Source: Clostridium weizhouense
GTDB lineage: Bacteria > Bacillota > Clostridia > Clostridiales > Clostridiaceae
Length of the DNA: 64,000 nucleotides
Reading direction: 5' to 3'
Assembly: GCF_019431045.1 (NCBI RefSeq)
Contig: NZ_JAHXPT010000011.1
Coordinates: 108,579 to 172,578 of the forward strand
Position numbers and translations under genes: made by a program. Under the pieces are notes generated by a model. The model was not told the origin of the DNA, ran no database searches, and saw only the letters and a program-made list of their open reading frames with translations. This document shows positions 55,486 to 64,000 of this stretch, piece after piece (position 1 is the first letter of the stretch; each line of letters begins with the position of its first letter).

Positions 55486-55968
55486 ATGAGCGAAACAAAG
55501 CAATATGTAATGACATATGAAGGTGTTAAAAAATTAGAAAATGAATTAGAATATTTAAAAACAGTTAAAAGAAAAGAGATAACTGAAAAGATAAAAGTAG
55601 CCTTAGGATATGGTGATCTAAGCGAAAATTCTGAATATGATGAAGCTAAAAACGATCAAGCATTTACAGAAGGAAAAATTCTTCAATTAGAAAATATGTT
55701 AAAGAATGCTGTAGTTGTTGATGAATCAGATATTCCAAATGATATAGTAGCAGTTGGATCAAAAGTTAAAGTTAAAGATTATGACTTTGATGAAGAAGTT
55801 GAATACTCAATTGTAGGTTCAGCAGAAGCTGACCCTATGAATTTTAAAATATCAAACGAATCTCCAGTAGGAAAAGCTTTAGTAGGCAAGAAGATTGGTG
55901 ATATAGTAGAAGTTGTAGTTCCTGATGGTGTAAGTAAGTTTGAAATATTAGATATAAAAAGAAGCTAA
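55486..55968 (+). CDS. greA: Transcription elongation factor GreA
   Basis: This 160-residue factor rescues backtracked RNA polymerase. The N-terminal coiled coil contains the acidic tip [20 protein letters not shown], and the C-terminal FKBP-like domain follows. AAGGGGAG fixes the start at ATG 55486; the frame extends to ATG 55459 but without a ribosome site. lysS follows after 40 bases, the common greA-lysS pair. Confidence 0.97.
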   Translation: MSETKQYVMTYEGVKKLENELEYLKTVKRKEITEKIKVALGYGDLSENSEYDEAKNDQAFTEGKILQLENMLKNAVVVDESDIPNDIVAVGSKVKVKDYDFDEEVEYSIVGSAEADPMNFKISNESPVGKALVGKKIGDIVEVVVPDGVSKFEILDIKRS

Positions 55969-56008
55969 CAGGAACTAAGAGTAAAAAAGCGGTTAACGGA
56001 GGGATAAT

Positions 56009-57514
56009 ATGTCAACTGAGGAAATTAATATTCAAGAATTGGAATCTCAGTATAATGAGCAAGAGGCGTTAAGAAGAGCTAAATTAGCTGAACTACAAAA
56101 GATGGGTAAAGATCCATTTGATGTATATAAAGTAGAAAGAACTCATACATCTTTACAAGTAAAAGATAATTATGAGACTTTAGAAGGCAAGCTTGTAACA
56201 GTTGCAGGAAGAATAATGTCTAAAAGAGGACAGGGAAAAGTAGTATTTTCGGATATATATGATATAGATGGAAAAATGCAATTGTTTATAAAAATTGATG
56301 CTGTAGGAGAAGAAAACTTAAAATCTTATAAGACTTATGATCTTGGAGATTGGGTTTCAGCAACAGGAGAAGTGTTTAAAACTAAAACAGGAGAAGTTTC
56401 TGTTAAAGTTCAAAACTTTGAATTACTATGTAAATCATTAAAACCATTACCAGAAAAATGGCATGGATTAAAAGATCCAGATTTAAGATATAGACAAAGA
56501 GAAGTTGATATAATAACAAATTCTGAAGTTAAGGATACTTTTATAAAAAGAAGTAAGATTATTTCAGGAATAAGAGAGTTTTTAGATAATAAGGGATTTT
56601 TAGAAGTGGAAACACCAATTCTTGCACAAATTGCAGGAGGTGCTGCAGCTAAACCATTTATTACTCATCATAATACATTAGATATTGATATGTACTTAAG
56701 AATTGCGACAGAATTATATCTTAAGAGATTAGTTGTAGCTGGATTTGAAAAAGTATATGAAATAGGAAGAAACTTTAGAAATGAAGGTATGTCAGTTAGA
56801 CATAATCCAGAGTTTACTGCCATTGAATTATATGAAGCATATTCTGATTATAATGATATGATGGAAATAACAGAAAATATGGTTGCATATGTTTGTGAAA
56901 AAGTAAATGGAGCTACAAAGGTTACTTACCAAGGAACAGAAATAGACTTTAAGCCACCATGGAGAAGAGTAACTATGGTTGACGTTGTTAAAGAACATGC
57001 AGGCGTAGATTTTACTGAAATAAAGTCTGATGAAGAAGCTCAAGCTATAGCAAAAGAAAAACATTTAGAGTTTGCAAAACCTTTAAATACAGTAACAAAA
57101 GGTGAAGTGCTAAATGCTTTATATGAAGAATTCGGTGAAGCTAATATGATTCAACCTACATTTGTTATGGATTATCCAGTTGAAATATCACCTCTTACTA
57201 AGAAAAAGAGAGGAAATGAAGCATTTACTGAAAGATTTGAAGGATTTGTATTCGGAAGAGAACTTTGTAATGCTTATTCAGAATTAAATGATCCAATAGT
57301 TCAAAGACAAAGATTTGAACAACAAGCTAAAGAAAGAGAACTTGGTGATGATGAAGCGTATATGCTAGATGAACAATTTATGAGTGCTCTTGAAACAGGT
57401 ATGCCTCCAACAGGGGGAATGGGAATGGGTATAGATAGACTTATTATGTTCTTAACTGATTCAGCATCTATTAGAGACGTTATTTTATTCCCAACGATGA
57501 AACCACAAAATTAA
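56009..57514 (+). CDS. lysS: Lysyl-tRNA synthetase (class II)
   Basis: This 501-residue class IIb enzyme has an N-terminal OB fold ([21 protein letters not shown]), motif 2 ([25 protein letters not shown]) and motif 3 ([13 protein letters not shown]). ACGGAGGG precedes the ATG. No T-box is seen before it, unlike asnS and glyS. The transcript ends at a hairpin with an unusually long T tract. Confidence 0.98.
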   Translation: MSTEEINIQELESQYNEQEALRRAKLAELQKMGKDPFDVYKVERTHTSLQVKDNYETLEGKLVTVAGRIMSKRGQGKVVFSDIYDIDGKMQLFIKIDAVGEENLKSYKTYDLGDWVSATGEVFKTKTGEVSVKVQNFELLCKSLKPLPEKWHGLKDPDLRYRQREVDIITNSEVKDTFIKRSKIISGIREFLDNKGFLEVETPILAQIAGGAAAKPFITHHNTLDIDMYLRIATELYLKRLVVAGFEKVYEIGRNFRNEGMSVRHNPEFTAIELYEAYSDYNDMMEITENMVAYVCEKVNGATKVTYQGTEIDFKPPWRRVTMVDVVKEHAGVDFTEIKSDEEAQAIAKEKHLEFAKPLNTVTKGEVLNALYEEFGEANMIQPTFVMDYPVEISPLTKKKRGNEAFTERFEGFVFGRELCNAYSELNDPIVQRQRFEQQAKERELGDDEAYMLDEQFMSALETGMPPTGGMGMGIDRLIMFLTDSASIRDVILFPTMKPQN

Positions 57515-57536
57515 TTTATATTAGTTTTGTTTGCAG

Positions 57537-57590
57537 ATATCGAGTAATTGTTTTAAAAAAAAATTACTCGATATTTTTTTTTTTTTTTTT
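57537..57590 (+). terminator. Terminator after lysS with a 17-T tract
   Basis: ATATCGAGTAATT (57537-57549) pairs perfectly with AATTACTCGATAT (57561-57573), followed by 17 consecutive Ts. Confidence 0.95.
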
Positions 57591-57610
57591 GATTTTTTCA
57601 AAAAAAGGGG

Positions 57611-57638
57611 TTGCAATAATATAAAAACCTGTTATAAT
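57611..57638 (+). promoter_or_regulatory. Promoter of tRNA-Asn unit 1
   Basis: TTGCAA, 16 bases, then TATAAT. The same sequence recurs at 58118 and 58666. Confidence 0.85.
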
Positions 57639-57655
57639 AATAAGAGTAATGACGT

Positions 57656-57730
<75 letters not shown>

Positions 57731-57743
57731 TTTTTTTATTTAG

Positions 57744-57790
57744 GAGTTTTGTAAGAATAGATACTGTCTGTTGTTACAAAACTCTTTTTT
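57744..57790 (+). terminator. Terminator of tRNA-Asn unit 1
   Basis: GAGTTTTGTAA pairs with TTACAAAACTC, then a T-run. An inner stem ATAGA/TCTGT caps it. Confidence 0.93.
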
Positions 57791-58107
57791 GTTTTATAAT
57801 CAAATTTAAAAAAAGTTAAGTTTTAAATTTGATTATAAAGTCTAATATTAAAAGATGTTTTTAGATCATATAAAGGATAAGATAAAAATGCTTAATAGTT
57901 ATATCTATTATAATTTCTAGGATATTTATATTGGATTAGATGAAGTTTAAAATTGTAAGTTTAGGTTATATATAAAACCTTATAAAATTAGCACAATAAG
58001 AATCAGAGGTTTAATGTGTTATATAGTATTATTAATAGTAATTTTATTAAACAAATTATAAGTTCTAGTTAGCATTTAAATAAAAATAGAAAAGTTTAGA
58101 TTTTTTG
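57791..58107 (+). other. AT-rich spacer between tRNA-Asn units 1 and 2
   Basis: No gene is seen. Its right half resembles the right half of the spacer between units 2 and 3, showing that both derive from one duplicated segment. Confidence 0.6.
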
Positions 58108-58117
58108 CAAAAAAGGG

Positions 58118-58145
58118 TTGCAATAATATAAAAACCTGTTATAAT
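58118..58145 (+). promoter_or_regulatory. Promoter of tRNA-Asn unit 2
   Basis: TTGCAA, 16 bases, then TATAAT, as in units 1 and 3. Confidence 0.85.
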
Positions 58146-58162
58146 AGTAAAAGTAATGACGT

Positions 58163-58237
<75 letters not shown>

Positions 58238-58250
58238 TTTTTTTATTTAA

Positions 58251-58296
58251 GAGTTTTGTAAGAATAGATACTGTCTGTTGTTACAAAACTCTTTTT
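58251..58296 (+). terminator. Terminator of tRNA-Asn unit 2
   Basis: The same hairpin as unit 1, followed by five Ts. Confidence 0.92.
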
Positions 58297-58652
58297 GTTT
58301 TATAAAGAATTAAAAACTTTAGATTTGAATATTTTATAAAAGATAAGATTAAAATAGATTTTTTAGATTGTAAATTAAACGATTTGTTATATATAATTTT
58401 TAATTTTGAAATCTATAAAAGATAAATCTAAAGATAGCTTATATTTAAATAATAAAAGATATATTTAAAGTAGATGAAATATTGTATGGGTTATGATAAG
58501 TTAAGAATTCTTAGAATGTATATATTGAGATTATATAAAGATTCAAAATTATATGTTTAAGTTGTAATATATAACTTTATATAATTAGTATAATAAGAGT
58601 TAGTAGTTCAAATAGTTGATATCATATGATTAATAATAAGTTTATTAAAAAA
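58297..58652 (+). other. AT-rich spacer between tRNA-Asn units 2 and 3
   Basis: No gene is seen. About 120 bases at its right end (from about 58537) align by eye with 57943-58060 with many substitutions. Confidence 0.6.
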
Positions 58653-58665
58653 ATTCAAAAAAGGG

Positions 58666-58693
58666 TTGCAATAATATAAAAACCTGTTATAAT
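58666..58693 (+). promoter_or_regulatory. Promoter of tRNA-Asn unit 3
   Basis: TTGCAA, 16 bases, then TATAAT, as in units 1 and 2. Confidence 0.85.
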
Positions 58694-58710
58694 AGTAAAA
58701 GTAATGACGT

Positions 58711-58785
<75 letters not shown>

Positions 58786-58798
58786 TTTTTTTATTTAA

Positions 58799-58845
58799 GA
58801 GTTTTGTAAGAACAGATATTGTCTGTTGTTACAAAACTCTTTTTT
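58799..58845 (+). terminator. Terminator of tRNA-Asn unit 3
   Basis: The same hairpin. The inner stem here is ACAGA/TCTGT, with a C-G pair replacing the U-G of units 1 and 2, so pairing is preserved. Confidence 0.93.
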
Positions 58846-58853
58846 ATATTTAT

Positions 58854-58930
58854 ACATAATCAAAAAATAACAAGTCCATTTGCTAACCTATTTTCCATCA
58901 TAGGAAGCTAGACTCGCATACACTAATCAT
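58854..58930. repeat. Remnant of a second palindromic element type
   Basis: It begins ACATAATCAAAAAATAACAAG, similar to the left end of the dispersed family. It continues with a GC-richer core holding CCTAT...ATAGG and GCTAGACTCGC. It lacks a matching right end and stands out from the surrounding AT-rich DNA. Confidence 0.4.
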
Positions 58931-58994
58931 TATAGTTTATAAAATGTATAATAGTATATTTATTTGGGAATTGTTATAACAATATGTTTTTTGC

Positions 58995-59022
58995 TTGACA
59001 TATAAAAGCCTTTTGATAAAAT
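58995..59022 (+). promoter_or_regulatory. Promoter of the glyS T-box transcript
   Basis: TTGACA (58995-59000), 16 bases, then TAAAAT (59017-59022). Confidence 0.75.
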
Positions 59023-59029
59023 TAATATA

Positions 59030-59222
59030 TAATTGAATATACACTATGAAAAAGATTAGTAGTTTTATTGTTTTTTTAGAGAGATGATGGTTGGTGAAAA
59101 TCATTATAACATTAAAATGAATGGAACTTTTGAGTGTAATTAAAAGAAAGTTGGGCTTAAGCCAAGAAGGGTGGAACCGCGGAATTATAATTTCGTCCCT
59201 TTGTGGTAGGGGCTTTTTTATT
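59030..59222 (+). ncRNA. T-box leader of glyS
   Basis: The T-box AAGGGTGGAACCGCGG lies at 59167-59182. A terminator follows (GTCCCT...AGGGGC then T6, 59194-59220). Stem I is shorter than in asnS, as usual for glycyl T-boxes, and AATGGAAC offers GGA (Gly) as the specifier. Confidence 0.92.
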
Positions 59223-59340
59223 TTATAAAAAATTATGTTCAAATAGAAATTAATATTTAATATAAGATATAATCTTAAAAATTTATTTATTAACTAGAGT
59301 TTGAGCAAACATATAAATAATATTTTTGGAGGTAAGAATA

Positions 59341-60732
59341 ATGGCAGTAGAAAAAACAATGGATAAGATTGTAGCACTTTGCAAAAATAGAGGATTTGTT
59401 TTCCCGGGATCAGATATATATGGTGGATTAGCTAACTCATGGGATTATGGCCCTTTAGGAGTAGAATTTAAAAATAATGTTAAAAAAGCATGGTGGAAGA
59501 AGTTTGTTCAAGAAAGTCCTTATAACGTAGGATTAGATTCCGCTATATTAATGAATAGCGAAGTATGGGTAGCATCTGGTCATGTTGGCGGTTTCTCAGA
59601 CCCATTAATGGATTGTAAGGAATGTAAGGCTAGATTTAGAGCAGATAAAATAGTTGAAGATCATATGACAGAAAATGGTGCAGAAGTAGCTAGTGCTGAT
59701 GGTTGGACTAATGAAGAACTTAAAGAATACATTGAAAAAAATAATATAGTTTGTCCTAAGTGTGAAAAAATGAACTACACAGATATAAGAAAGTTTAATC
59801 TTATGTTTAAAACATTCCAAGGGGTTACTGAAGATGCTAAGTCAGAAATTTATTTAAGACCTGAAACAGCACAAGGTATATTTGTAAACTTTAAAGCAGT
59901 TCAAAGAACTTCAAGAAAGAAGGTTCCATTTGGTATAGCTCAGATTGGTAAATCTTTCAGAAATGAAATTACTCCAGGAAACTTTACATTTAGAACAAGA
60001 GAATTTGAACAAATGGAATTAGAATTCTTCTGTAAACCAGGAACAGATTTAGAATGGCATAAGTACTGGAAAGATTATTGCTGGAATTTCTTACTTAACT
60101 TAAATGTAAACCCAGTAAATTTAAGAATGAGAGATCATGGAGAAGAAGAATTATCATTCTATTCAAATGCTACTTCAGATATAGAATATTTATTTCCATT
60201 TGGTTGGGGTGAACTTTGGGGAATAGCAGATAGAACTGATTATGATTTAACTAAACATCAAGAACATTCAGGTCAAGATTTAAGTTACTTAGATCAAACA
60301 AATAATGAAAAATATGTACCTTATGTTATAGAACCATCATTAGGTGCAGACAGAGTTGCATTAGCATTTTTAGTTGAAGCATATGATGAAGAAGAACTAG
60401 AAGGTGGAGATGTTAGAACAGTAATGCATTTACATCCAGCATTAGCTCCATTTAAAGCAGCTATATTACCTCTTTCTAAGAAACTTTCAGAAAAAGCTTT
60501 AGATGTTTATGGAAATTTAAGTAAGAAGTTTAATCTTGACTTTGATGAAACAGGAAGTATTGGTAAGAGATATAGAAGACAAGATGAAATAGGAACTCCT
60601 TACTGTATAACAATTGATTTTGATACATTAGAAGATGGAGCAGTTACTATTAGAAATAGAGATACTATGGAACAAGAAAGAATTAAAATAAGTGAATTAG
60701 AAGCTTATATAGCAAAAAGCTTAGAGTTTTAA
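59341..60732 (+). CDS. glyS: Glycyl-tRNA synthetase (dimeric alpha2 type)
   Basis: This 463-residue class IIa enzyme is the single-chain form. [33 protein letters not shown] opens it, motif 2 is [33 protein letters not shown], and a C-terminal anticodon domain starts near 365. Paired cysteines (CKEC, CPKC) suggest a zinc site in the insertion. GGAGGTAAG selects ATG 59341 over ATG 59326. It is controlled by a T-box, so glycine starvation should induce it. Confidence 0.97.
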   Translation: MAVEKTMDKIVALCKNRGFVFPGSDIYGGLANSWDYGPLGVEFKNNVKKAWWKKFVQESPYNVGLDSAILMNSEVWVASGHVGGFSDPLMDCKECKARFRADKIVEDHMTENGAEVASADGWTNEELKEYIEKNNIVCPKCEKMNYTDIRKFNLMFKTFQGVTEDAKSEIYLRPETAQGIFVNFKAVQRTSRKKVPFGIAQIGKSFRNEITPGNFTFRTREFEQMELEFFCKPGTDLEWHKYWKDYCWNFLLNLNVNPVNLRMRDHGEEELSFYSNATSDIEYLFPFGWGELWGIADRTDYDLTKHQEHSGQDLSYLDQTNNEKYVPYVIEPSLGADRVALAFLVEAYDEEELEGGDVRTVMHLHPALAPFKAAILPLSKKLSEKALDVYGNLSKKFNLDFDETGSIGKRYRRQDEIGTPYCITIDFDTLEDGAVTIRNRDTMEQERIKISELEAYIAKSLEF

Positions 60733-60759
60733 AGAAATTTAAATAAATAATATAATTAT

Positions 60760-60807
60760 GAGCTGTCTTAAGATAGAAAATAATTTCTATTTTGAGATAG
60801 CTCTTTA
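60760..60807 (+). terminator. Terminator after glyS
   Basis: GAGCTGTCTTAAGATAGAAA pairs with TTTCTATTTTGAGATAGCTC (minor mismatches), then TTT. Confidence 0.88.
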
Positions 60808-60916
60808 TCTACATTTATAGAATAAGATTTTTTTTGGTGTTATAATTTAAAATATATGGGCAATTTTAATAATATATCATACTATATTATAGCATATGTT
60901 TATGTGGAGGAGAAAA

Positions 60917-62293
60917 ATGAAGAAGGATTTTAAGGAATTTAAAGAGTTTATATATGAAAAAAAAGTTGGAGTTGTAGGAATTGGTGTTAGCAATATCCCT
61001 CTTATAAATTTTCTTGTAGAGTTAGGTGCAAAAGTAACAGCATTTGATAAGAAAGAAGAGAGCGAACTAGGAGAAATTATTATTGATTTTAAAAACAAAG
61101 GAGTAAATCTTGAATTAGGGGAAGGCTATTTAAGCAGACTTACTGGATTTGATGTTATTTTTAAGACACCATCTATGAGAATTGATAGTGAGGCATTAGT
61201 GAAAGCGAAACAGGAAGGTGCATATATTACTTCAGAGATGGATGAATTTGTTAGATATTGCAAAGGCAAAACATATGGAATAACAGGTAGTGACGGAAAA
61301 ACAACTACAACAACAATTGTATCAAAAATGTTACAACAAGAAGGATATAAGACATGGGTTGGTGGAAATATAGGAAATCCATTATTTGCACAAATAGAGG
61401 AAATAGAAGAATCAGATAAAGTTGTATTAGAACTATCTAGTTTTCAACTTATGACCATGAACGTACCAATAGATGTTGCGATTTGTACTAATTTAGCTCC
61501 AAATCACTTAGATATGCATAAAGATATGCAAGAATATATAGATTCTAAAAAGAATATATTCTTATATCAAGAATTTGATGATGTGTTGGTGGTAAATAGA
61601 GAAAATGATATAACTTACAAATTTGAAAAAGAGGCAAAAGGAGCTATCAGAGAATTCAGTTCAAAAAGAGAATTAGAAAATGGTGCTTATTATAAAGATG
61701 GAATTCTTTATCTTGAGGGTAAAGAGGTTTGCAAAAAAGATGATATTATTATTAAAGGTATGCATAATGTAGAAAACTATTTGGCAGCTTTTATAGCAAC
61801 GAAGGATGATGTTAGTATTGAAAGCATGAAACAAGTAGCAGAAACTTTTACTGGAGTTGAACATAGATGTGAACTTGTAAGAGAAATAGATGGTGTAAAG
61901 TACTATAATGATTCAATAGCATCAAGTCCAACAAGAACATTAGCAGGGCTTAAGGCATTTAATAGGAAAGTGATATTGATTGCTGGAGGATATGATAAAC
62001 ATTTAGATTTTGATCCATTGGTATGTGAAGGATATCCATATATAAAAGAAATAATACTTTTAGGAGCAACAAAGGAAAAAATAAAGAAAGCTTTTAAAGA
62101 TTTTGAAATAAATAAAGGTATTAAAGTAAATATTTCAGAAGTGGATTCTTTAGAAGAAGCAGTTAACAAAGCTAAAAGTTTAGCGATAAAAGGAGATATT
62201 ATTACACTGTCACCTGCTTGTGCATCTTTTGATATGTTTGCTAATTTTATGATTAGAGGTAATAAGTTTAAAGAAATAGTTAATAAGTTATAA
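60917..62293 (+). CDS. murD: UDP-N-acetylmuramoyl-L-alanine--D-glutamate ligase
   Basis: This 458-residue enzyme adds D-glutamate to the peptidoglycan precursor. It has an N-terminal Rossmann domain ([21 protein letters not shown]), the ATP loop [28 protein letters not shown], and a C-terminal ligase domain with [14 protein letters not shown] and [17 protein letters not shown] fixes the start at ATG 60917. It stands alone, not in a dcw cluster, as in many clostridia. Confidence 0.95.
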   Translation: MKKDFKEFKEFIYEKKVGVVGIGVSNIPLINFLVELGAKVTAFDKKEESELGEIIIDFKNKGVNLELGEGYLSRLTGFDVIFKTPSMRIDSEALVKAKQEGAYITSEMDEFVRYCKGKTYGITGSDGKTTTTTIVSKMLQQEGYKTWVGGNIGNPLFAQIEEIEESDKVVLELSSFQLMTMNVPIDVAICTNLAPNHLDMHKDMQEYIDSKKNIFLYQEFDDVLVVNRENDITYKFEKEAKGAIREFSSKRELENGAYYKDGILYLEGKEVCKKDDIIIKGMHNVENYLAAFIATKDDVSIESMKQVAETFTGVEHRCELVREIDGVKYYNDSIASSPTRTLAGLKAFNRKVILIAGGYDKHLDFDPLVCEGYPYIKEIILLGATKEKIKKAFKDFEINKGIKVNISEVDSLEEAVNKAKSLAIKGDIITLSPACASFDMFANFMIRGNKFKEIVNKL

Positions 62294-62311
62294 AATATTA
62301 TCAGGAAAGCT

Positions 62312-62379
62312 AAGAATAAAAAAGGACTTATCAGATTGAGTTGAAAAAATTTCAATCTGATACAGTCCTTTTTATTCTT
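62312..62379. terminator. Bidirectional terminator between murD and the lipoprotein gene
   Basis: Near-perfect 28-bp arms (62312-62339 with 62352-62379) carry A/T-rich outer ends on both strands. Confidence 0.93.
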
Positions 62380-62421
62380 TGTGAATTTATATTACTAATA
62401 TATTAATTAAAAAAATGATTA

Positions 62422-63423
62422 TTACTTTTGTGAAAATGCTGAAAAATAAACATTATTTATATTAATAGATTTTTCGTAAAATATTCCAGAAGGTGTTAAA
62501 TAGTACTCATTTACAGAATCTGAAATATAAGGTTTATAAGTTACTTCGGGTTTATTTAAATCTACAGATAAAGAATATAGATGATTTGAATCTTCATTAT
62601 TTATAAAGAACAGTTGAGTATCTATACCTTTTAGTTTTTCTCCTTTTACAAGAGAAATTCTTTTGCTTTCTAGTGTAGTTATGTCTAATGAGTATAATGT
62701 ATTATTATCTGAAGTATTGAAGAAAAGTAATGTTTCATTAAATGGCATAAAACTATTGGCAGTATAATCAGTAAGTTTTTGTCTATTAGTTCCATCGAAT
62801 TTTATTGAATATATTTTAGAAGAATCACTTAGATTTTGATATATTATAAAATCGCCATTAAGTATAAAAGAACCGATGCTATCTAATGATAAAGCTGTTG
62901 AACTATTGCTAGCTATGTTGTATTTATACAGTTTGTTATTATCATTTTTGTTTATGTAAAATAAATCTTCAGTTGAAGCAATTAAATTGTTGACAGAATT
63001 CTCATTTAATTTTGTATAAGTTTTATCAGTAAGATTTAATGAAGCTAATGAATTTCCATTTGAACCATCAGCAAAGTAAAGAATGCCATTAATTAAAACT
63101 AAATCATTTGTTGAATAATTTGCAAAGTCAGATAGATTTTCACTCTTTAATATATCCTTTGGAAGTGGATCATTAATCATTGAAATTCTATTATTCTCAT
63201 CAGGATTTGGAAATACTAGTGTTGTATCATTAAAAACAAAAGGACAAGCTAAAGAAGTAGTATCAGTTAATATGAAGGGGGAAATTACATCTTCGTTAAG
63301 TGGATTTGTAGCAGAGTAATTTTGTGACTGTTTGTTTTCAGAAGAAGGTTGTTTTTTTTCAGAACAGCCCATAAATGAAAATATAGAAATTGATAATATT
63401 AAACATAATAAGTTTTTTTTCAT
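62422..63423 (-). CDS. Predicted lipoprotein with beta-propeller-like repeats (DUF5050-like)
   Basis: This 333-residue exported lipoprotein has lipobox FMGC with Cys20, then a Ser/Asn/Gln-rich linker (about 21-45). The rest consists of about six repeats of roughly 40 residues with pattern ..LYSI..DGTN..KLT....., e.g. KIYSIKFDGTNRQKLTDYTA, NTLYSLDITTLESKRIS, and HLYSLSVDL. Such repeats form beta-propellers and belong to the DUF5050 type. The ligand is unknown; an extracellular sensor or scaffold role is possible. TAGGAGG precedes the ATG. It is monocistronic. Confidence 0.85.
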   Translation of the reverse strand: MKKNLLCLILSISIFSFMGCSEKKQPSSENKQSQNYSATNPLNEDVISPFILTDTTSLACPFVFNDTTLVFPNPDENNRISMINDPLPKDILKSENLSDFANYSTNDLVLINGILYFADGSNGNSLASLNLTDKTYTKLNENSVNNLIASTEDLFYINKNDNNKLYKYNIASNSSTALSLDSIGSFILNGDFIIYQNLSDSSKIYSIKFDGTNRQKLTDYTANSFMPFNETLLFFNTSDNNTLYSLDITTLESKRISLVKGEKLKGIDTQLFFINNEDSNHLYSLSVDLNKPEVTYKPYISDSVNEYYLTPSGIFYEKSININNVYFSAFSQK

Positions 63424-63704
63424 ATAAAAGTCCTCCTAAAATAGTAAGTATCTTAAAATAAAGTATTTTTAAATTGATTACATATTATTAATATTATGAT
63501 AAGTTATATTAAGAGTAAAGAAAAATAGGCTGATTTATATGAGTATAAGTGATTTTGAATAGATTGAGTTATAAAAACTATACCAGGTGTATCTATATGT
63601 TTAAAATAAAGAAAAATGGAGAATAAATTAGAAAAACGTGAATAATTTTTGTAAAATAACAATATTATAAAGTTAAATGTATTCTAAACATGTTATCATA
63701 ATAT

Positions 63705-63746
63705 CCGTTGTGAGGAACACGGCAGATACGAGGGACACCTCAGCGG
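63705..63746 (+). other. GC-rich inverted element upstream of the rRNA promoter
   Basis: CCGTTGTGAGG and CCTCAGCGG form a partial stem in an otherwise AT-rich region. TATCATAAT just before could be the -10 of an upstream rRNA promoter. Confidence 0.45.
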
Positions 63747-63807
63747 TTCTAATTACAACAAATATTAATTAGTCAAAAGTTGTTTGAAAAATATTTAAAA
63801 ATAAATG

Positions 63808-63836
63808 TTGACAACAAAGACTAATGATGATATTAT
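63808..63836 (+). promoter_or_regulatory. rRNA operon promoter
   Basis: TTGACA (63808-63813), 17 bases, then TATTAT (63831-63836). The antitermination-like leader GATCTTTGAAAATTGAAC (63861-63878) follows. Confidence 0.9.
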
Positions 63837-63945
63837 AAAAAAGCAGTCGAGAGACAGTGAAGATCTTTGAAAATTGAACAGAATAAATAAAATACATTTA
63901 AGTAAACCAGCAATTCTTTTTGAAAAGTAAGCTAAGATTAAACTT

Positions 63946-64000
63946 TTTTATGAGAGTTTGATCCTGGCTCAGGACGAACGCTGGCGGCGTGCCTAACACA
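63946..64000 (+). rRNA. rrs: 16S ribosomal RNA, first 55 bases (continues outside window)
   Basis: AGAGTTTGATCCTGGCTCAG begins at 63953, which is position 8 of 16S rRNA, so the mature 5' end is near 63946. The following GACGAACGCTGGCGGCGTGC is typical of Clostridium. The gene is cut by the window end. Confidence 0.97.

Noticed and set aside
58937..59242. Minus-strand frame over the glyS T-box
   Set aside because: It lies across a T-box leader with clear promoter and terminator on the plus strand.
61903..62355. 150-codon minus-strand frame over the end of murD
   Set aside because: It overlaps murD and the terminator stem, and it is a compositional shadow.

Overview
The window is low-GC, AT-rich DNA with strong AGGAGG-type ribosome sites, frequent TTG/GTG starts, sporulation genes (spoVG, spoVT, spoVB-like, yabP, yabQ, spoIIE) and anaerobic enzymes (NrdD/NrdG, formate-tetrahydrofolate ligase, ferredoxin). 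It ends at the first bases of a 16S rRNA gene. This points to a spore-forming Clostridium of cluster I, probably near C. butyricum / C. beijerinckii. The species is inferred from general knowledge and was not tested.

Layout. 1-4,240: the tail of an unknown gene, an Mrp/NBP35 ATPase, a small ferredoxin, then a minus-strand block with the thiamine transporter thiT under a TPP riboswitch, a tiny unknown protein, and a degV-padR pair behind an elaborate palindromic operator. 4,240-13,600: nrdD, a homocitrate/Re-citrate synthase-like gene followed by a fused aconitase, an EAL-type c-di-GMP protein with a broken GGDEF motif, and nrdG. 13,600-21,150: a carbohydrate island with a secreted GH16 glucanase carrying cell-wall-binding repeats, a LacI-type regulator, a GH13 alpha-glucosidase and a three-gene sugar ABC transporter without its ATPase. 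Two near-identical GGTTAACC operators mark the regulon. 21,150-26,700: asnS with a T-box leader, a phosphoesterase, an M24 peptidase and murC.

26,900-57,600 is the conserved origin-proximal housekeeping and sporulation region: purR, spoVG, glmU, prs, an orphan response regulator, pth, mfd, prsA, spoVT, spoVB-like, yabN, hup, rqcP, yabP, yabQ, divIC, an S1 protein, a Leu-fMet-Met-Leu tRNA operon, spoIIE, tilS, hpt, ftsH, fhs, coaX, dus, an unknown gene, greA and lysS. Compared with Bacillus the order is recognisable but interrupted. 57,600-64,000 holds three separate tRNA-Asn transcription units, a glycyl T-box with glyS, murD, a lipoprotein, and the promoter and start of an rRNA operon.

Functional links inside the window: purR probably controls fhs through paired PurBoxes; prs makes the PRPP that PurR and Hpt bind; NrdD needs NrdG for its glycyl radical; asnS and the three tRNA-Asn genes serve the same amino acid; glmU, murC and murD make peptidoglycan precursors.

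The most unusual non-genic signals are a dispersed family of 60-160 bp palindromic elements with about 26 bp terminal inverted repeats (seven copies or relics), a Shine-Dalgarno site separated from its start codon by a perfect 14-bp hairpin, interlocking palindromes at degV-padR, and diverged tandem copies of the tRNA-Asn unit whose promoter, tRNA and terminator stayed nearly unchanged.
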